This document shows, piece after piece, positions 6,696 through 14,305 of a stretch of 22,199 bases of DNA. The notes beneath the pieces were generated by a model. That model made no database searches. It was not told where the DNA came from and saw only the letters and a program-made list of their open reading frames with translations. The translations under genes were made by a program, and so were the position numbers. This DNA is from UBA5336 sp039198685 (GTDB taxonomy: Bacteria > Pseudomonadota > Alphaproteobacteria > Caulobacterales > Hyphomonadaceae), in the NCBI GenBank assembly GCA_039198685.1, contig JBCCTK010000038.1, positions 1-22,199 on the forward strand, given 5' to 3'. Position 1 is the first letter of the stretch; every line of letters starts with the position of its first letter.

Positions 6696-9362
6696 TTATT
6701 CCGGACTCTCAGCGTGGTTTGCAATCGCCAGCCGGACACCAAAGGCAGAGGGCTCGTCACGGGTCAGCATGATAGGTATGGCCTCGGACCGACCCTCGAC
6801 ACTGCCCAGGGCCTCCGGGGAGACCCGGATTTCCAATTGTCCCATAGGCAAGCCGTCAAGATAGACATAACCATCGTATTCTGTAAGCGCCTCACCAACG
6901 ACATTGCCCGCCGCGCTGATCGCTTGGACGAGGACACCCGCAACGGGGACCTCATTTTCGCCTTTCAACAGAACCAGAGTGCCATCGGCCTCACCTGAAA
7001 GGGTGAGTGGCACATTGATATCCAAAACCTGTCCGGGGCGCAGGGTCACCGCAAGCCCAGGCTCAACGGGCTGCAGGAAAGGATCATCCAGCGACCCCAG
7101 AGATAGTTCCAGGTTGATCGTTCGGTGGGGATCCATACTCCCCAGGGTAACGCCCCCGTCCGCACCGCTCTCCTCCTTGCGGACGGACTGGTCAACGATA
7201 AAGCTGGCGCCCTCAACAGCCCGGTCGCCGGAAGAATAAACGCCGTCGCCATCGAGATCATCGAACACGTTGGCTCTGACAGCGCCCGTGCGCGTCAAGC
7301 CCGGCAGAGCGCTTTGATAGCGGCCCTTTCGCGGATCAAAGAAAAGCGATGCAGCCAGTCGAAGCCCTGCGCTCCAACGGCCAGTGTCGTCTATCCCACC
7401 CGTTGCCGAGAGCGCAAATCGCCCAAAGTCACGAGAATAGGCAGCTGCCATTTGGGTTCGGCCTGTTTGCATGTCCCGGTTGAGCGATAGCTGCCCAAAA
7501 CCACCATCGCGCAAGCGACGTTGCGCCGATATCTCAGCTGACCGGAGTGACGCTTTTGGCACGGCCTCATAATCCAACCCACCTCGAATTCGGACGCCGG
7601 AGAGCGTTCGCGCGAGACTCAGACCGCCCCGAAACGAATTCGATGATGGACTCTCCATGCCCCAGATGCGTTCAAGAAAAGCTGTCTGGCTCCAACGCCA
7701 CCCATGATGGGATGATCCGGCTTGGAGCCCCACATTCAACCGGTTCGAGCCGTCAAGCGCTTCCTGCCAGGCCATCCGCGCACGCGTGGGCAAGCCGTGG
7801 CGGATGACAGGCAGCATCGTGTCATAGTCCAGGCGTAAGGTTTGGCGGGGTGGGGCAATTTCTTGCCGCGCACTCAGCGGAGCCAACCCTCCATTCCACT
7901 CATATCTGACATCGAGTGATGACCGGTCCTGAAATAAATGAACCAACCCCACTTCCGCCGCGGGCCCTCCAAAATTGGAACCAGCCAAGCGCACAACGCC
8001 ATGCGTGTCGCCATAAGCGCCCGCCAGGCTGGTTGTCGCTGCCGCTTCCCCGAGCGCCGTGGCCTTGGCATCAAGTTGCACAGTAAGTCTGCGCGAGAGG
8101 CCATAGTTCAAGCTGGCTGAGGCGGCCGGGCGGTGGATACCCGTGGACTGGCCATCGAGCGTGATGCCCTCCTCGATCAACGCAAACTCGTATTGCACCT
8201 CATTTTCCGGGTGCATTTCCTGGCCTGCAAAGATCTTGACTGCGCGCGCTTGCTCTTCACCGAACGGGCCAAAGAGCTTCACCGTAAACCGATTATAGCC
8301 TGGGCGAATTTCAACCTCCGGAAAGACGTATTCCCCCTGGCTGTTAGGGGACTCAACAAACGCGACCAACAGGCCTTCGCGATGGAGCTCGGCTTCCCAT
8401 CCCTCGGGCAGGGGCCCACGAATATCGGTCGTATCGAATATGTCGACCAGATAGGCGGGTCTGTTGGTGATGGTCACGCCGCGCCCGGTTTCCGGCTTGC
8501 CGATAAGGGGATGGCCAGGTCCGACCACGTCGCCGAATCGAATTTGCTTGGGCTGAACGCGCGAGTCACCAGGGTCCAAAACCCGCTCGAAGCTCAAACG
8601 CAGGCCGAGATCGCCTTGATCGTTCTCAGCGGTCCGCATGCGTGCGGTCGCAAATAGCAAGTCGCCGGCGAGCTCGACACTGCCTTGAAGATCGGTCTCA
8701 GCATCCTTTTGACCGGAAACATCCAGGGTTATGTCTGCGGTGGGCCAACTCATCCAACGATAGGGCCTTTTGACTTGACGGTAATCGGGCCGGACTGGGC
8801 CCTGCTCCGGCTTCAAGAGGCTGCGGAGCGCTTCGCGCTCTAAACGTGCCTCTATGGGCAGCAACTGGCGCGGTTGAAGGTGCAAAGTCAGGGACGCTGG
8901 GTCATATGCGAAATCGATCGGGAGAATCCTCGACCAAGCTGCACTGGTCATGCACCAACCATCCGAGGTGGCAAAGATTTGGCCCGAGAGATCAAGGGAT
9001 TCTGAGCCACCCATCATCGCAGTGGCGCTTTCTAGATCAATCAAAAGCGTTTGCTCCGGCGACAGAAACCACCCGGTCGCCTCCGATACAGTCACATCGA
9101 CGGAGGCCTCAAGCAGGGCAAACATGTCTGCAGCGATGACACAAAGCCCCTCAGCTCTCTGATAACTTGTCAGTGTATTTTTCAGTCGCAGGTCGCCAAG
9201 GCGAACCCCGACAAAGCGAACATCATCCTCACCCGGACGGTCTTCGGATCCGGCGTCGACTGCATCCCCAAACAGTAGAGCAAAGGGATCGTCCTGAGCC
9301 CGGGCCTGGCCACAAATCAGCATGGCGCACACCATTGCCAGAGCGAAGCATCGCATTCCCAT
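6696..9362 (-). CDS. Outer-membrane usher-like protein of a chaperone-usher pilus
   Basis: 888 residues, close to FimD length, with signal peptide MGMRCFALAMVCAMLICGQARA before QDDPF. A central region rich in alternating hydrophobic/polar strands (about 400-690: SLNYGLSRRLTVQLDAKA, RSSLDVRYEWNGGLAPLS and similar) fits a large beta-barrel. From about residue 700 there is an SdrD/dockerin-like turn, VFDDLDGDGVYSSGD, with a Ca2+-loop pattern (D-x-D-G-D-G). A carboxypeptidase-regulatory-like beta-sandwich follows (PVAGVLVQAISAAGNVVGEA, then YDGYVYLDGLPMG). Ushers secrete and assemble chaperone-bound subunits. The assignment rests on size, architecture and position last in the operon, 27 nt after the chaperone stop. 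Similarity to classical FimD motifs is weak, so the family is an alternative or alpha-type usher at best. Confidence 0.72.
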   Translation of the reverse strand: MGMRCFALAMVCAMLICGQARAQDDPFALLFGDAVDAGSEDRPGEDDVRFVGVRLGDLRLKNTLTSYQRAEGLCVIAADMFALLEASVDVTVSEATGWFLSPEQTLLIDLESATAMMGGSESLDLSGQIFATSDGWCMTSAAWSRILPIDFAYDPASLTLHLQPRQLLPIEARLEREALRSLLKPEQGPVRPDYRQVKRPYRWMSWPTADITLDVSGQKDAETDLQGSVELAGDLLFATARMRTAENDQGDLGLRLSFERVLDPGDSRVQPKQIRFGDVVGPGHPLIGKPETGRGVTITNRPAYLVDIFDTTDIRGPLPEGWEAELHREGLLVAFVESPNSQGEYVFPEVEIRPGYNRFTVKLFGPFGEEQARAVKIFAGQEMHPENEVQYEFALIEEGITLDGQSTGIHRPAASASLNYGLSRRLTVQLDAKATALGEAAATTSLAGAYGDTHGVVRLAGSNFGGPAAEVGLVHLFQDRSSLDVRYEWNGGLAPLSARQEIAPPRQTLRLDYDTMLPVIRHGLPTRARMAWQEALDGSNRLNVGLQAGSSHHGWRWSQTAFLERIWGMESPSSNSFRGGLSLARTLSGVRIRGGLDYEAVPKASLRSAEISAQRRLRDGGFGQLSLNRDMQTGRTQMAAAYSRDFGRFALSATGGIDDTGRWSAGLRLAASLFFDPRKGRYQSALPGLTRTGAVRANVFDDLDGDGVYSSGDRAVEGASFIVDQSVRKEESGADGGVTLGSMDPHRTINLELSLGSLDDPFLQPVEPGLAVTLRPGQVLDINVPLTLSGEADGTLVLLKGENEVPVAGVLVQAISAAGNVVGEALTEYDGYVYLDGLPMGQLEIRVSPEALGSVEGRSEAIPIMLTRDEPSAFGVRLAIANHAESPE

Positions 9363-9389
9363 CGGTCTTGCTTCTCACTCGGCCAGTCC

Positions 9390-10211
9390 CTAGTTCAGGA
9401 TCATGCTTGAGTCGGAAATGGTGCCGGGGCGAAGGGGGTCTGACGAAACGTAGGCGATGCGCACAGTTTGACCCTTGAGGCGCTCAGCGATTTCATCTGG
9501 CATCGGCAAGATAACATCCCGCTCCGTATTGGGTGTGTAGATGGCAATGCCGCGAGCGAAGTAGACTGGCTCGGCCTGGTCTTCGACGTACAATTCGATG
9601 TCCCCATAAGTGGAGCGATCCCCGGTTCGCGTGAGCCGGGCAATGAAAAGCGTCTCACCGACCTCGTCGCTGGGCGCCGTGGAAGCAGATTGAATTTCCA
9701 CGCTGGCATCCAGATCACCCACACGGATAATTGCCGGAATCGTCAACGACCGAACGGCAATCAATTCGATGGAAATCGCATCACCGCCCTCGCTTGTGGC
9801 TTCAGACAACGTCCGGCCCGCACTGGTCGGCGCACCCATCACGCGCAGATGCGAGCGATACTCTCCTGGTTCCAGACCAGCCGTCTGTGCCGACACACGG
9901 ATGGTTTGGCGGCCGCCGGGCTCCAAAAGCGCTCGGCGCGGCGAGAAACGTAGAATATCATCGGCAAAGCGTTCGCCATCCCGGGCCTCATCAACGGTCT
10001 CCAACGAACCATTTGTCAGCATACGACGGTTTTCAAGACTGATCCTGTAGGCCCCCTGCTCAGCAGCTTTGTTCACTAGGACTAGTTCCGAAGACCGCTC
10101 TCCATTTTCGAGCACGATACGGGTCGGTGCAATCATCAGCTCAGCCGCGGAGAACGGCGCTGAAAGGGTTACGAGTGAGGTAACCAAAAGGGTCTTCAGG
10201 GGACGGAACAT
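9390..10211 (-). CDS. Periplasmic pilus-assembly chaperone (PapD-like)
   Basis: 273 residues, starting MFRPLKTLLVTSLVTLSAPF with cleavage expected near SAA before ELMIAPTRIVLE. PapD-like features are the first strand of alternating residues in IAPTRIVLENGERSSELVLV, the G1-strand motif FSPRRALLEPGGRQTIRVSA and the following GLEPGEYRSHLRVMG. Such chaperones complete the incomplete Ig fold of pilin subunits by donor-strand complementation. I chose the ATG at 10211 because it gives a clean signal peptide and has AAGGA about 9 nt upstream. A longer frame from 10397 overlaps the neighbouring pilin gene and has no family support. It lies between the second pilin gene (25 nt upstream) and the usher. 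Confidence 0.85.
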   Translation of the reverse strand: MFRPLKTLLVTSLVTLSAPFSAAELMIAPTRIVLENGERSSELVLVNKAAEQGAYRISLENRRMLTNGSLETVDEARDGERFADDILRFSPRRALLEPGGRQTIRVSAQTAGLEPGEYRSHLRVMGAPTSAGRTLSEATSEGGDAISIELIAVRSLTIPAIIRVGDLDASVEIQSASTAPSDEVGETLFIARLTRTGDRSTYGDIELYVEDQAEPVYFARGIAIYTPNTERDVILPMPDEIAERLKGQTVRIAYVSSDPLRPGTISDSSMILN

Positions 10212-10236
10212 TTGGAGCAATCCTTCAGATAGAGGG

Positions 10237-10770
10237 CTATTGGTATTCGACTGTGAGCGTAAACGTGCCGGTATAGGTGCCCGGCGGCTGGTTCGGATTG
10301 ATGTGCAGGATGGCGCCGGCGTTGAACCGCGCGATCCCCGATGCCCGGAGCCGCTGCAAGCCGCGCCATTCGGTGTCATTGCCACTGCCAGCACCAAAAA
10401 ATGTGTCGACCAACATCATATTGTTGGCGCCATCGGTAAGGGTGATCTGACCGGGGTCGGAGATCGTGTAGTATCGGTTTGGTTCGCCAACGACTGTAAA
10501 CCGAGCCCGAGTGCCCGGCACGAAACAAGTCAGATCCATGGAACACTCGCTGGTATTATTGCTACCGCGATTGACCTTGACCGTGCCGGCTTGGGTCAGG
10601 CTTGGCGCAATGGTGCCGAAATCAAGATCCTGGCGTTTGATCACGCTTAGACCATTGATGACGATCGCACCCGCGTTGCCTTCGAAATCCGGGTCAGCGG
10701 AGCCACCATCCTGGGCCCATGAAGGCAAAGCAAACATGGCAAAGGAAACAAGAACGACGAGGCGTTTCAT
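10237..10770 (-). CDS. DUF4402-type pilin-like structural subunit (second in operon)
   Basis: 177 residues with signal peptide MKRLVVLVSFAMFALPSWAQ. The mature part has the DUF4402 pattern: GNAGAIVINGLSVIKRQDLD followed by FGTIAPS near the N-terminus, two central cysteines (ECSMDLTCF), and a C-terminal alternating strand TGTFTLTVEYQ. It ends in the same EYQ as its upstream paralogue. In chaperone-usher systems that final strand is the chaperone/usher recognition edge. Start at 10770 with AAGGG upstream; the extended frame to 10803 adds a non-signal prefix. Being second and longer, it could be a minor subunit or tip adaptor; that is inference. Confidence 0.8.
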   Translation of the reverse strand: MKRLVVLVSFAMFALPSWAQDGGSADPDFEGNAGAIVINGLSVIKRQDLDFGTIAPSLTQAGTVKVNRGSNNTSECSMDLTCFVPGTRARFTVVGEPNRYYTISDPGQITLTDGANNMMLVDTFFGAGSGNDTEWRGLQRLRASGIARFNAGAILHINPNQPPGTYTGTFTLTVEYQ

Positions 10771-10816
10771 TGGAACGGCCCTTCTGTTTGTGGAAAAAGA
10801 CAAGCGACAGCCAGGG

Positions 10817-10887
10817 GCGCAGGAGGGGCGAGACCCACAAGCGAGGGGTCTGCGAAGGCTGGGGTGACGCGATCACCCCTCCTGCGC
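10817..10887 (-). promoter_or_regulatory. Elaborate intercistronic stem-loop between the two pilin genes
   Basis: A perfect 12-bp inverted repeat GCGCAGGAGGGG (10817-10828) / CCCCTCCTGCGC (10876-10887) encloses two further hairpins. These are AGACCC/GGGTCT (10831-10851) and GGGGTGA/TCACCCC (10861-10879). The latter shares its CCCC with the outer arm, so the outer stem and that inner hairpin are mutually exclusive. It lies 11 nt after the stop of the first pilin gene in transcript direction. Downstream, the transcript carries UUGUCUUUUUCC about 17 nt past the outer arm. This could act as a partial terminator, an RNase barrier or a switch that keeps the first pilin more abundant than chaperone and usher. 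Confidence 0.65.
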
Positions 10888-10897
10888 GTTTCTTGGC

Positions 10898-11386
10898 TTA
10901 CTGGTACTCGACCGTTACGGTGAACGTACCGGTGTACTCACCAGTGGCCTGGTTGGCTGCAACGTTCAGCGTGCCGCCCACGTCGAACGTGTCGGTGCCG
11001 CCCGTGGAAAGCGTTCCACTGGCTTTTGAGCCGGCAAAGCTGTTCACGGTCATGTTTCCGCCATTGCCGTTCGAGATGGAAATGGTGCTTGGCAGGTCGA
11101 TTGTGTAAGCGCGCTCTGGGTCGCCGGACACACTGAACTGGGCGGCCGTATGGTCGCTGGTTAGGCAGGTGAGTTCGGCTCCGCAGGTTTTGTTGCCCGC
11201 AGCGTCGACAACAACTGTGTCAGCAGCTGACGTGCTTGGTGCTACGGTGCCGAAGTACAGGGCGGTCACGTTTGAGATTTGAAGCGGCGCAACAATTTTC
11301 GCACCGGCATTGGATTGGACATCTGCAGCGATGGCGGATCCAGCAAGGATCGTTGCTGCGGCTACGGCGGAGAGAAGTTTTTTCAT
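10898..11386 (-). CDS. DUF4402-type pilin-like structural subunit (first in operon, probable major subunit)
   Basis: 162 residues. Signal peptide MKKLLSAVAAATILAGSAIA precedes ADVQSNAGAKIVAPLQIS. The DUF4402 hallmarks are the N-terminal GAKIVAPLQISNVTALYFG followed by TVAPS, a central cysteine pair CGAELTCL, and the C-terminal strand YTGTFTVTVEYQ. It is Ala/Thr/Gly/Ser-rich, as expected of a polymerising subunit. The ATG at 11386 has only weak Shine-Dalgarno complementarity (GAGA). It is preceded by a long hairpin and a five-codon ORF (MRLDT, 11400-11383) whose TGA overlaps this ATG. First position plus the downstream stem-loop suggests the major pilin. The frame extended to 11476 would lose the signal peptide and is rejected. 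Confidence 0.82.
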   Translation of the reverse strand: MKKLLSAVAAATILAGSAIAADVQSNAGAKIVAPLQISNVTALYFGTVAPSTSAADTVVVDAAGNKTCGAELTCLTSDHTAAQFSVSGDPERAYTIDLPSTISISNGNGGNMTVNSFAGSKASGTLSTGGTDTFDVGGTLNVAANQATGEYTGTFTVTVEYQ

Positions 11387-11400
11387 GTGTCTAGTCTCAT

Positions 11401-11449
11401 TTAGGGTTGGTTGCTCGACGGCACTTCTGCCGCCGAAAACAACCCCTAA
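11401..11449 (-). promoter_or_regulatory. Long 5'-UTR hairpin in front of the first pilin gene
   Basis: Outer arms TTAGGGTTG (11401-11409) and CAACCCCTAA (11440-11449) pair with one bulged base. Inner arms CGACGGCA (11416-11423) and TGCCGCCG (11428-11435) pair over all eight positions (one G-U) around a 4-nt loop. In the transcript the hairpin ends 14 nt before the pilin ATG, and its first arm contains the stop codon of the upstream leader ORF. No U-tract follows, so mRNA stabilisation or translational control is more likely than termination. Confidence 0.65.
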
Positions 11450-11496
11450 TTGAATAATACAAACAAACCGCCCCATACAGAGACCAGTTTTTTCAT
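11446..11496 (-). other. 16-codon leader ORF duplicating the pilin gene start
   Basis: On the minus strand the ORF MKKLVSVWGGLFVLFN ends in a TAG inside the 5'-UTR hairpin. The plus-strand 12-mer AGTTTTTTCATG occurs exactly at the pilin start (11376-11387) and again here (11486-11497), 110 bp apart. Similarity extends to AGAGA on one side and CTAG on the other. The peptide looks like a truncated version of the pilin signal peptide (MKKLLSAVAA). It is either a remnant of a tandem duplication or a working leader peptide whose translation controls folding of the hairpin. No good Shine-Dalgarno sequence precedes it; a TATAAG lies just upstream. Confidence 0.5.
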
Positions 11497-11813
11497 GACT
11501 TATACTAGAAGTTGTAAACTAATTTCAGCGCTATGGCCGTCCATTGATCTTACAGACGCTCGCGTCCCATTGAGACCATCGCCGCGATATCAGCACGGAT
11601 GGTCAATTTGTGGCATCGTAAAATCGACCGGCAAATTTCCGGGTTGCAGGACCAATCACGGCGACTCTGAGTCCAACCTGGTGCAAGCCTCAGCATCTGC
11701 CCTACCTACTGTGCTGAACTCGTCAGGCGATGGGGACTTGCTGTCATATCCCCGAAATGCCACATGCCGGGTTAGGTGCAAGGCCCAAATACACTGTTCC
11801 AAGGATAATACCC
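11497..11813. other. Non-coding divergent region between the pilus operon and the HisD-like operon
   Basis: About 317 nt without a supportable gene. It must contain the promoters of both divergent operons. On the minus strand TATAAG at 11505-11500 could be a -10 for the pilus transcript, with only a weak -35 (CTGAAA, 18 bp upstream). On the plus strand AAGGA at 11801-11805 is the ribosome binding site of the HisD-like gene. GGGGA...TCCCC (about 11732-11753) is a weak hairpin. No operator or riboswitch was recognised. Confidence 0.5.
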
Positions 11814-13124
11814 ATGTTCACCCGAGTTCTCGCGCTGAATGACTTAACCCCTCAGCAGCGCGCGCATCTCATGACCCGGTCCGAAACCGACATTTCAGAG
11901 CTAATCGATTACGTGACGCCCTTGACAGAACGCGTGCGCAGGGAAGGCGACTCTGCGGTCAGGGCCCTCACCCTGGAATTCGACAAGGTGAACCTGGGCG
12001 ATTTGCCATTGAAAGTAACCGACGGTGAGTTCGACCGAGCTGAATCGAGGCTCTCGCCAGAGGTCAAAGCAGCCATCGACCTCGCCATCGCCAATATCAC
12101 GAGGGTCCACGAAGATCAGGTTGGCAACCCTGAAATCACCACCCAAGTTTTACCCGGCGTCACAGTCGGTGAGCGGATCCTGCCACTTCGGTCCGCGGCG
12201 CTTTATGTTCCGCGCGGAAAAGGGTCTTTTCCCTCGGTTGTGATGATGCTGGCCATCCCGGCAAAAGTGGCGGGCGTCGAAGAGACGATCATCATCACGC
12301 CCCCCGGCCCAGACGGAGAGGTCGATGACGCCACGCTTTTTGTGGCCAAACGCGTTGGCGTGTCCGCCGTCTATCGTGTCGGCGGTGTGCAGGGCGTAGC
12401 TGCCGTAGCCCATGGCACCGAGAGCATTCCCAAGACCCTGAAGGTTTTGGGCCCAGGAAACGCCTATGTGACCGCCGCCAAACGCGCGCTTTCAACGGTG
12501 ATCGATCCCGGTATTCCTGCCGGACCAAGCGAAGCCGCTATCCTGGTAGATGACAGCGCCGACCCCCGCCTGGCAGCCCATGACCTGTTGATTGAGGCGG
12601 AACACGGACCTGACTCGTGCGTTCTATTGGTAGCAAATTCGAAAGATAAGGCGGTCGCCATTGCCGAAACCGCGAATGGCTTGCTGGACCACCTGCCACA
12701 GCAGCGTCAGGACTTCATACGTGAGAACTTCAAGGATCGATCCTGTATCGTATGGACGCCGGACTTTGATGCTGCAGTGGACTTTGTCAACGATTTTGCC
12801 GCAGAGCACTTGGAGATCCTCACCGAAGATCCCCAGGCAATCCTGCCGCGGATCACCAATGCCGGCGAAATTATGCTGGGCAGTCTTGCACCTATCACGC
12901 TCGGAAATTTCGTAGCCGGGTCTAACGCAATCCTGCCGACGGGGGGACTGGCCCGGAGCCGATCGTGTCTCGGCGTGCCGGATTTCCAAAAGCGCAGTTC
13001 CTTTGTGCACGTCAATCAGGAAGGCTTTGACGCCATTGCTCCCGCCGCAGTGACGCTTGCCGAATATGAAGGGTTTCCAGCCCACGCTGCGGCGGTGAAG
13101 GCCCGCTTCCAGGATAAGTCATGA
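11814..13124 (+). CDS. hisD: Histidinol dehydrogenase family protein (HisD-like) with altered zinc-site residues
   Basis: 436 residues; aligns over its whole length to HisD, the NAD-linked four-electron oxidation of histidinol to histidine. Family landmarks are AALYVPRGKGSFPSVVMMLA (about 128-147), VGGVQGVAAVAHGTESIP, LGPGNAYVTAAK, EAEHGPDS, AAEHLEI and DFQKR. Compared with E. coli HisD from memory, the catalytic Glu-His pair is kept (E331-H332), as are two zinc/substrate residues (H264, H424) and E419. However, the zinc ligand Gln259 is replaced by E261, Asp360 by N365, and substrate-contacting His367 by A372. This points to a paralogue with changed substrate or metal use, so the symbol is family-level only. 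The ATG at 11814 follows AAGGA; the earlier frame start at 11730 adds unrelated residues. The stop overlaps the next gene by ATGA. Confidence 0.85.
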   Translation: MFTRVLALNDLTPQQRAHLMTRSETDISELIDYVTPLTERVRREGDSAVRALTLEFDKVNLGDLPLKVTDGEFDRAESRLSPEVKAAIDLAIANITRVHEDQVGNPEITTQVLPGVTVGERILPLRSAALYVPRGKGSFPSVVMMLAIPAKVAGVEETIIITPPGPDGEVDDATLFVAKRVGVSAVYRVGGVQGVAAVAHGTESIPKTLKVLGPGNAYVTAAKRALSTVIDPGIPAGPSEAAILVDDSADPRLAAHDLLIEAEHGPDSCVLLVANSKDKAVAIAETANGLLDHLPQQRQDFIRENFKDRSCIVWTPDFDAAVDFVNDFAAEHLEILTEDPQAILPRITNAGEIMLGSLAPITLGNFVAGSNAILPTGGLARSRSCLGVPDFQKRSSFVHVNQEGFDAIAPAAVTLAEYEGFPAHAAAVKARFQDKS

Positions 13125-14305
13125 CCGTTAGCCCGGTCAGGGACCTCGGCGGGCTGTTGACCCTGCCCAAGGGGATAGAAGCGCTGGTCTTTGATATGGA
13201 CGGCGTTTTGATCGACAGCGTCGCGGCTGACATGGCACTTTGCCGGACTGCAGCAGACCAGGTGTTGGGCGAGAGTGCCTGGCTCAAGCGTGAGCAAATC
13301 ATTGCACATTTTGCGCTCCACCCAGAGGCTTTCTGGGCCGAGCTGGTCAAGGATGCGACGCGGCCTGTCTCCGAAACGGAGCTCGGTGACCTTGTCAGGG
13401 TCTACAATGAGGCGCGCCAGAGGGCGGAATTTGTCCTCATCCCAGGCGCCGTGGCGCTCTTGGAGGCGGCAAAAGCCTCCGGCCTGAAACTGGCCGTTGG
13501 TTCGAGCAATGATATCGACATCGTCGAAGCAATTCTGAAAAATGTTGGCTTGGAAGACGCATTTTTAGCGATCGCAGGTATAGATGCGGGCGTCGCGGGC
13601 AAGCCGAACCCCGACATATATCTGAAAGCCGCAATGGATCTGGGTGTTGCGCCGCAAAGCTGTGCTTTCATTGAGGACTCTGTAACAGGGCTGACGGCTG
13701 GGCGCGCGGCAGGATATGGCTACGCTGTCGCCGTGGCGACGGGGGCCACAAGCATAGAGACGCTCAGCGCATCTGGCTTAGCAGACGTGGCATACCTTCA
13801 ATTTGAACAGCCGAGCATCCGCTTCATCGATGGTCAGCCAACGGACAAATCGATCCGGACACCGAATGACTTCGTCAGTCATATGGTGGAGCACATCGCA
13901 TGGCGTCTCGGTACGGGCATTGATTTGACCTGGCCGAACACGGACTGGAATGCCATGGGCCAAGCCTTGGGCCGCGAGATCCACACGCTCAGCCTATCGC
14001 GGGACAGTGCCGCCAGCCTCGGCATGATTGACGATGGCGCTGCTGAATGCCTGGTGGATCTGACCCAAGCCCCAGGTGTTCAGTTCGATGGTCACCACAG
14101 CCTCGATATGGACCGCATTCTCGAAATGCGTGTCGAACAAGTCAGTCGAGGCGGCGACTTGATTGACCTCCTCAACGGGCTGTCGCAAGGGCTATCGGCG
14201 CGCATCGAGCTACGACTGTGTACGTTCGAAGATCCACATCACAGCTGGGAAGGGGTCTACCGGGCCTTGGGGATCACCTTGAATCGTTTAAGGATAGTGG
14301 AATGA
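13121..14305 (+). CDS. HAD-family phosphatase fused to a degenerate imidazoleglycerol-phosphate dehydratase (IGPD) domain
   Basis: 394 residues. Residues 1 to about 228 are a HAD-IA (beta-phosphoglucomutase-like) hydrolase with all four motifs: DMDGVLIDS (D25, D27), VGSSND (S128), GKPNPDIY (K161) and IEDSVTG (E185, D186). Residues from about 235 align to IGPD. FVSHMVEHIAWRLGTGIDL matches the family's GFFDHMLDQ segment (H254 kept). AECLVDLTQAPGVQFD matches the D-[IL]-[ST]-G-R-P strand. DPHHSWEGVYRALG matches the second HHxxE motif (H373, H374, E377). The first HHxxE motif (DDHHTVED in the family) is missing, reading NTDWNAMGQ, and the LHL histidine is also lost. The order HAD then IGPD mirrors E. 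coli HisB, but with a different HAD class. It overlaps both neighbours by ATGA, implying coupled translation. Confidence 0.82.
   Translation: MTVSPVRDLGGLLTLPKGIEALVFDMDGVLIDSVAADMALCRTAADQVLGESAWLKREQIIAHFALHPEAFWAELVKDATRPVSETELGDLVRVYNEARQRAEFVLIPGAVALLEAAKASGLKLAVGSSNDIDIVEAILKNVGLEDAFLAIAGIDAGVAGKPNPDIYLKAAMDLGVAPQSCAFIEDSVTGLTAGRAAGYGYAVAVATGATSIETLSASGLADVAYLQFEQPSIRFIDGQPTDKSIRTPNDFVSHMVEHIAWRLGTGIDLTWPNTDWNAMGQALGREIHTLSLSRDSAASLGMIDDGAAECLVDLTQAPGVQFDGHHSLDMDRILEMRVEQVSRGGDLIDLLNGLSQGLSARIELRLCTFEDPHHSWEGVYRALGITLNRLRIVE

Noticed and set aside
8133..8657. 174-residue plus-strand frame opposite the usher gene
   Set aside because: Antisense shadow; no domain and no Shine-Dalgarno.
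10212..10397. N-terminal extension of the pilus chaperone to 335 residues
   Set aside because: Overlaps the neighbouring pilin gene and hides the signal peptide; the ATG at 10211 has an AAGGA site.
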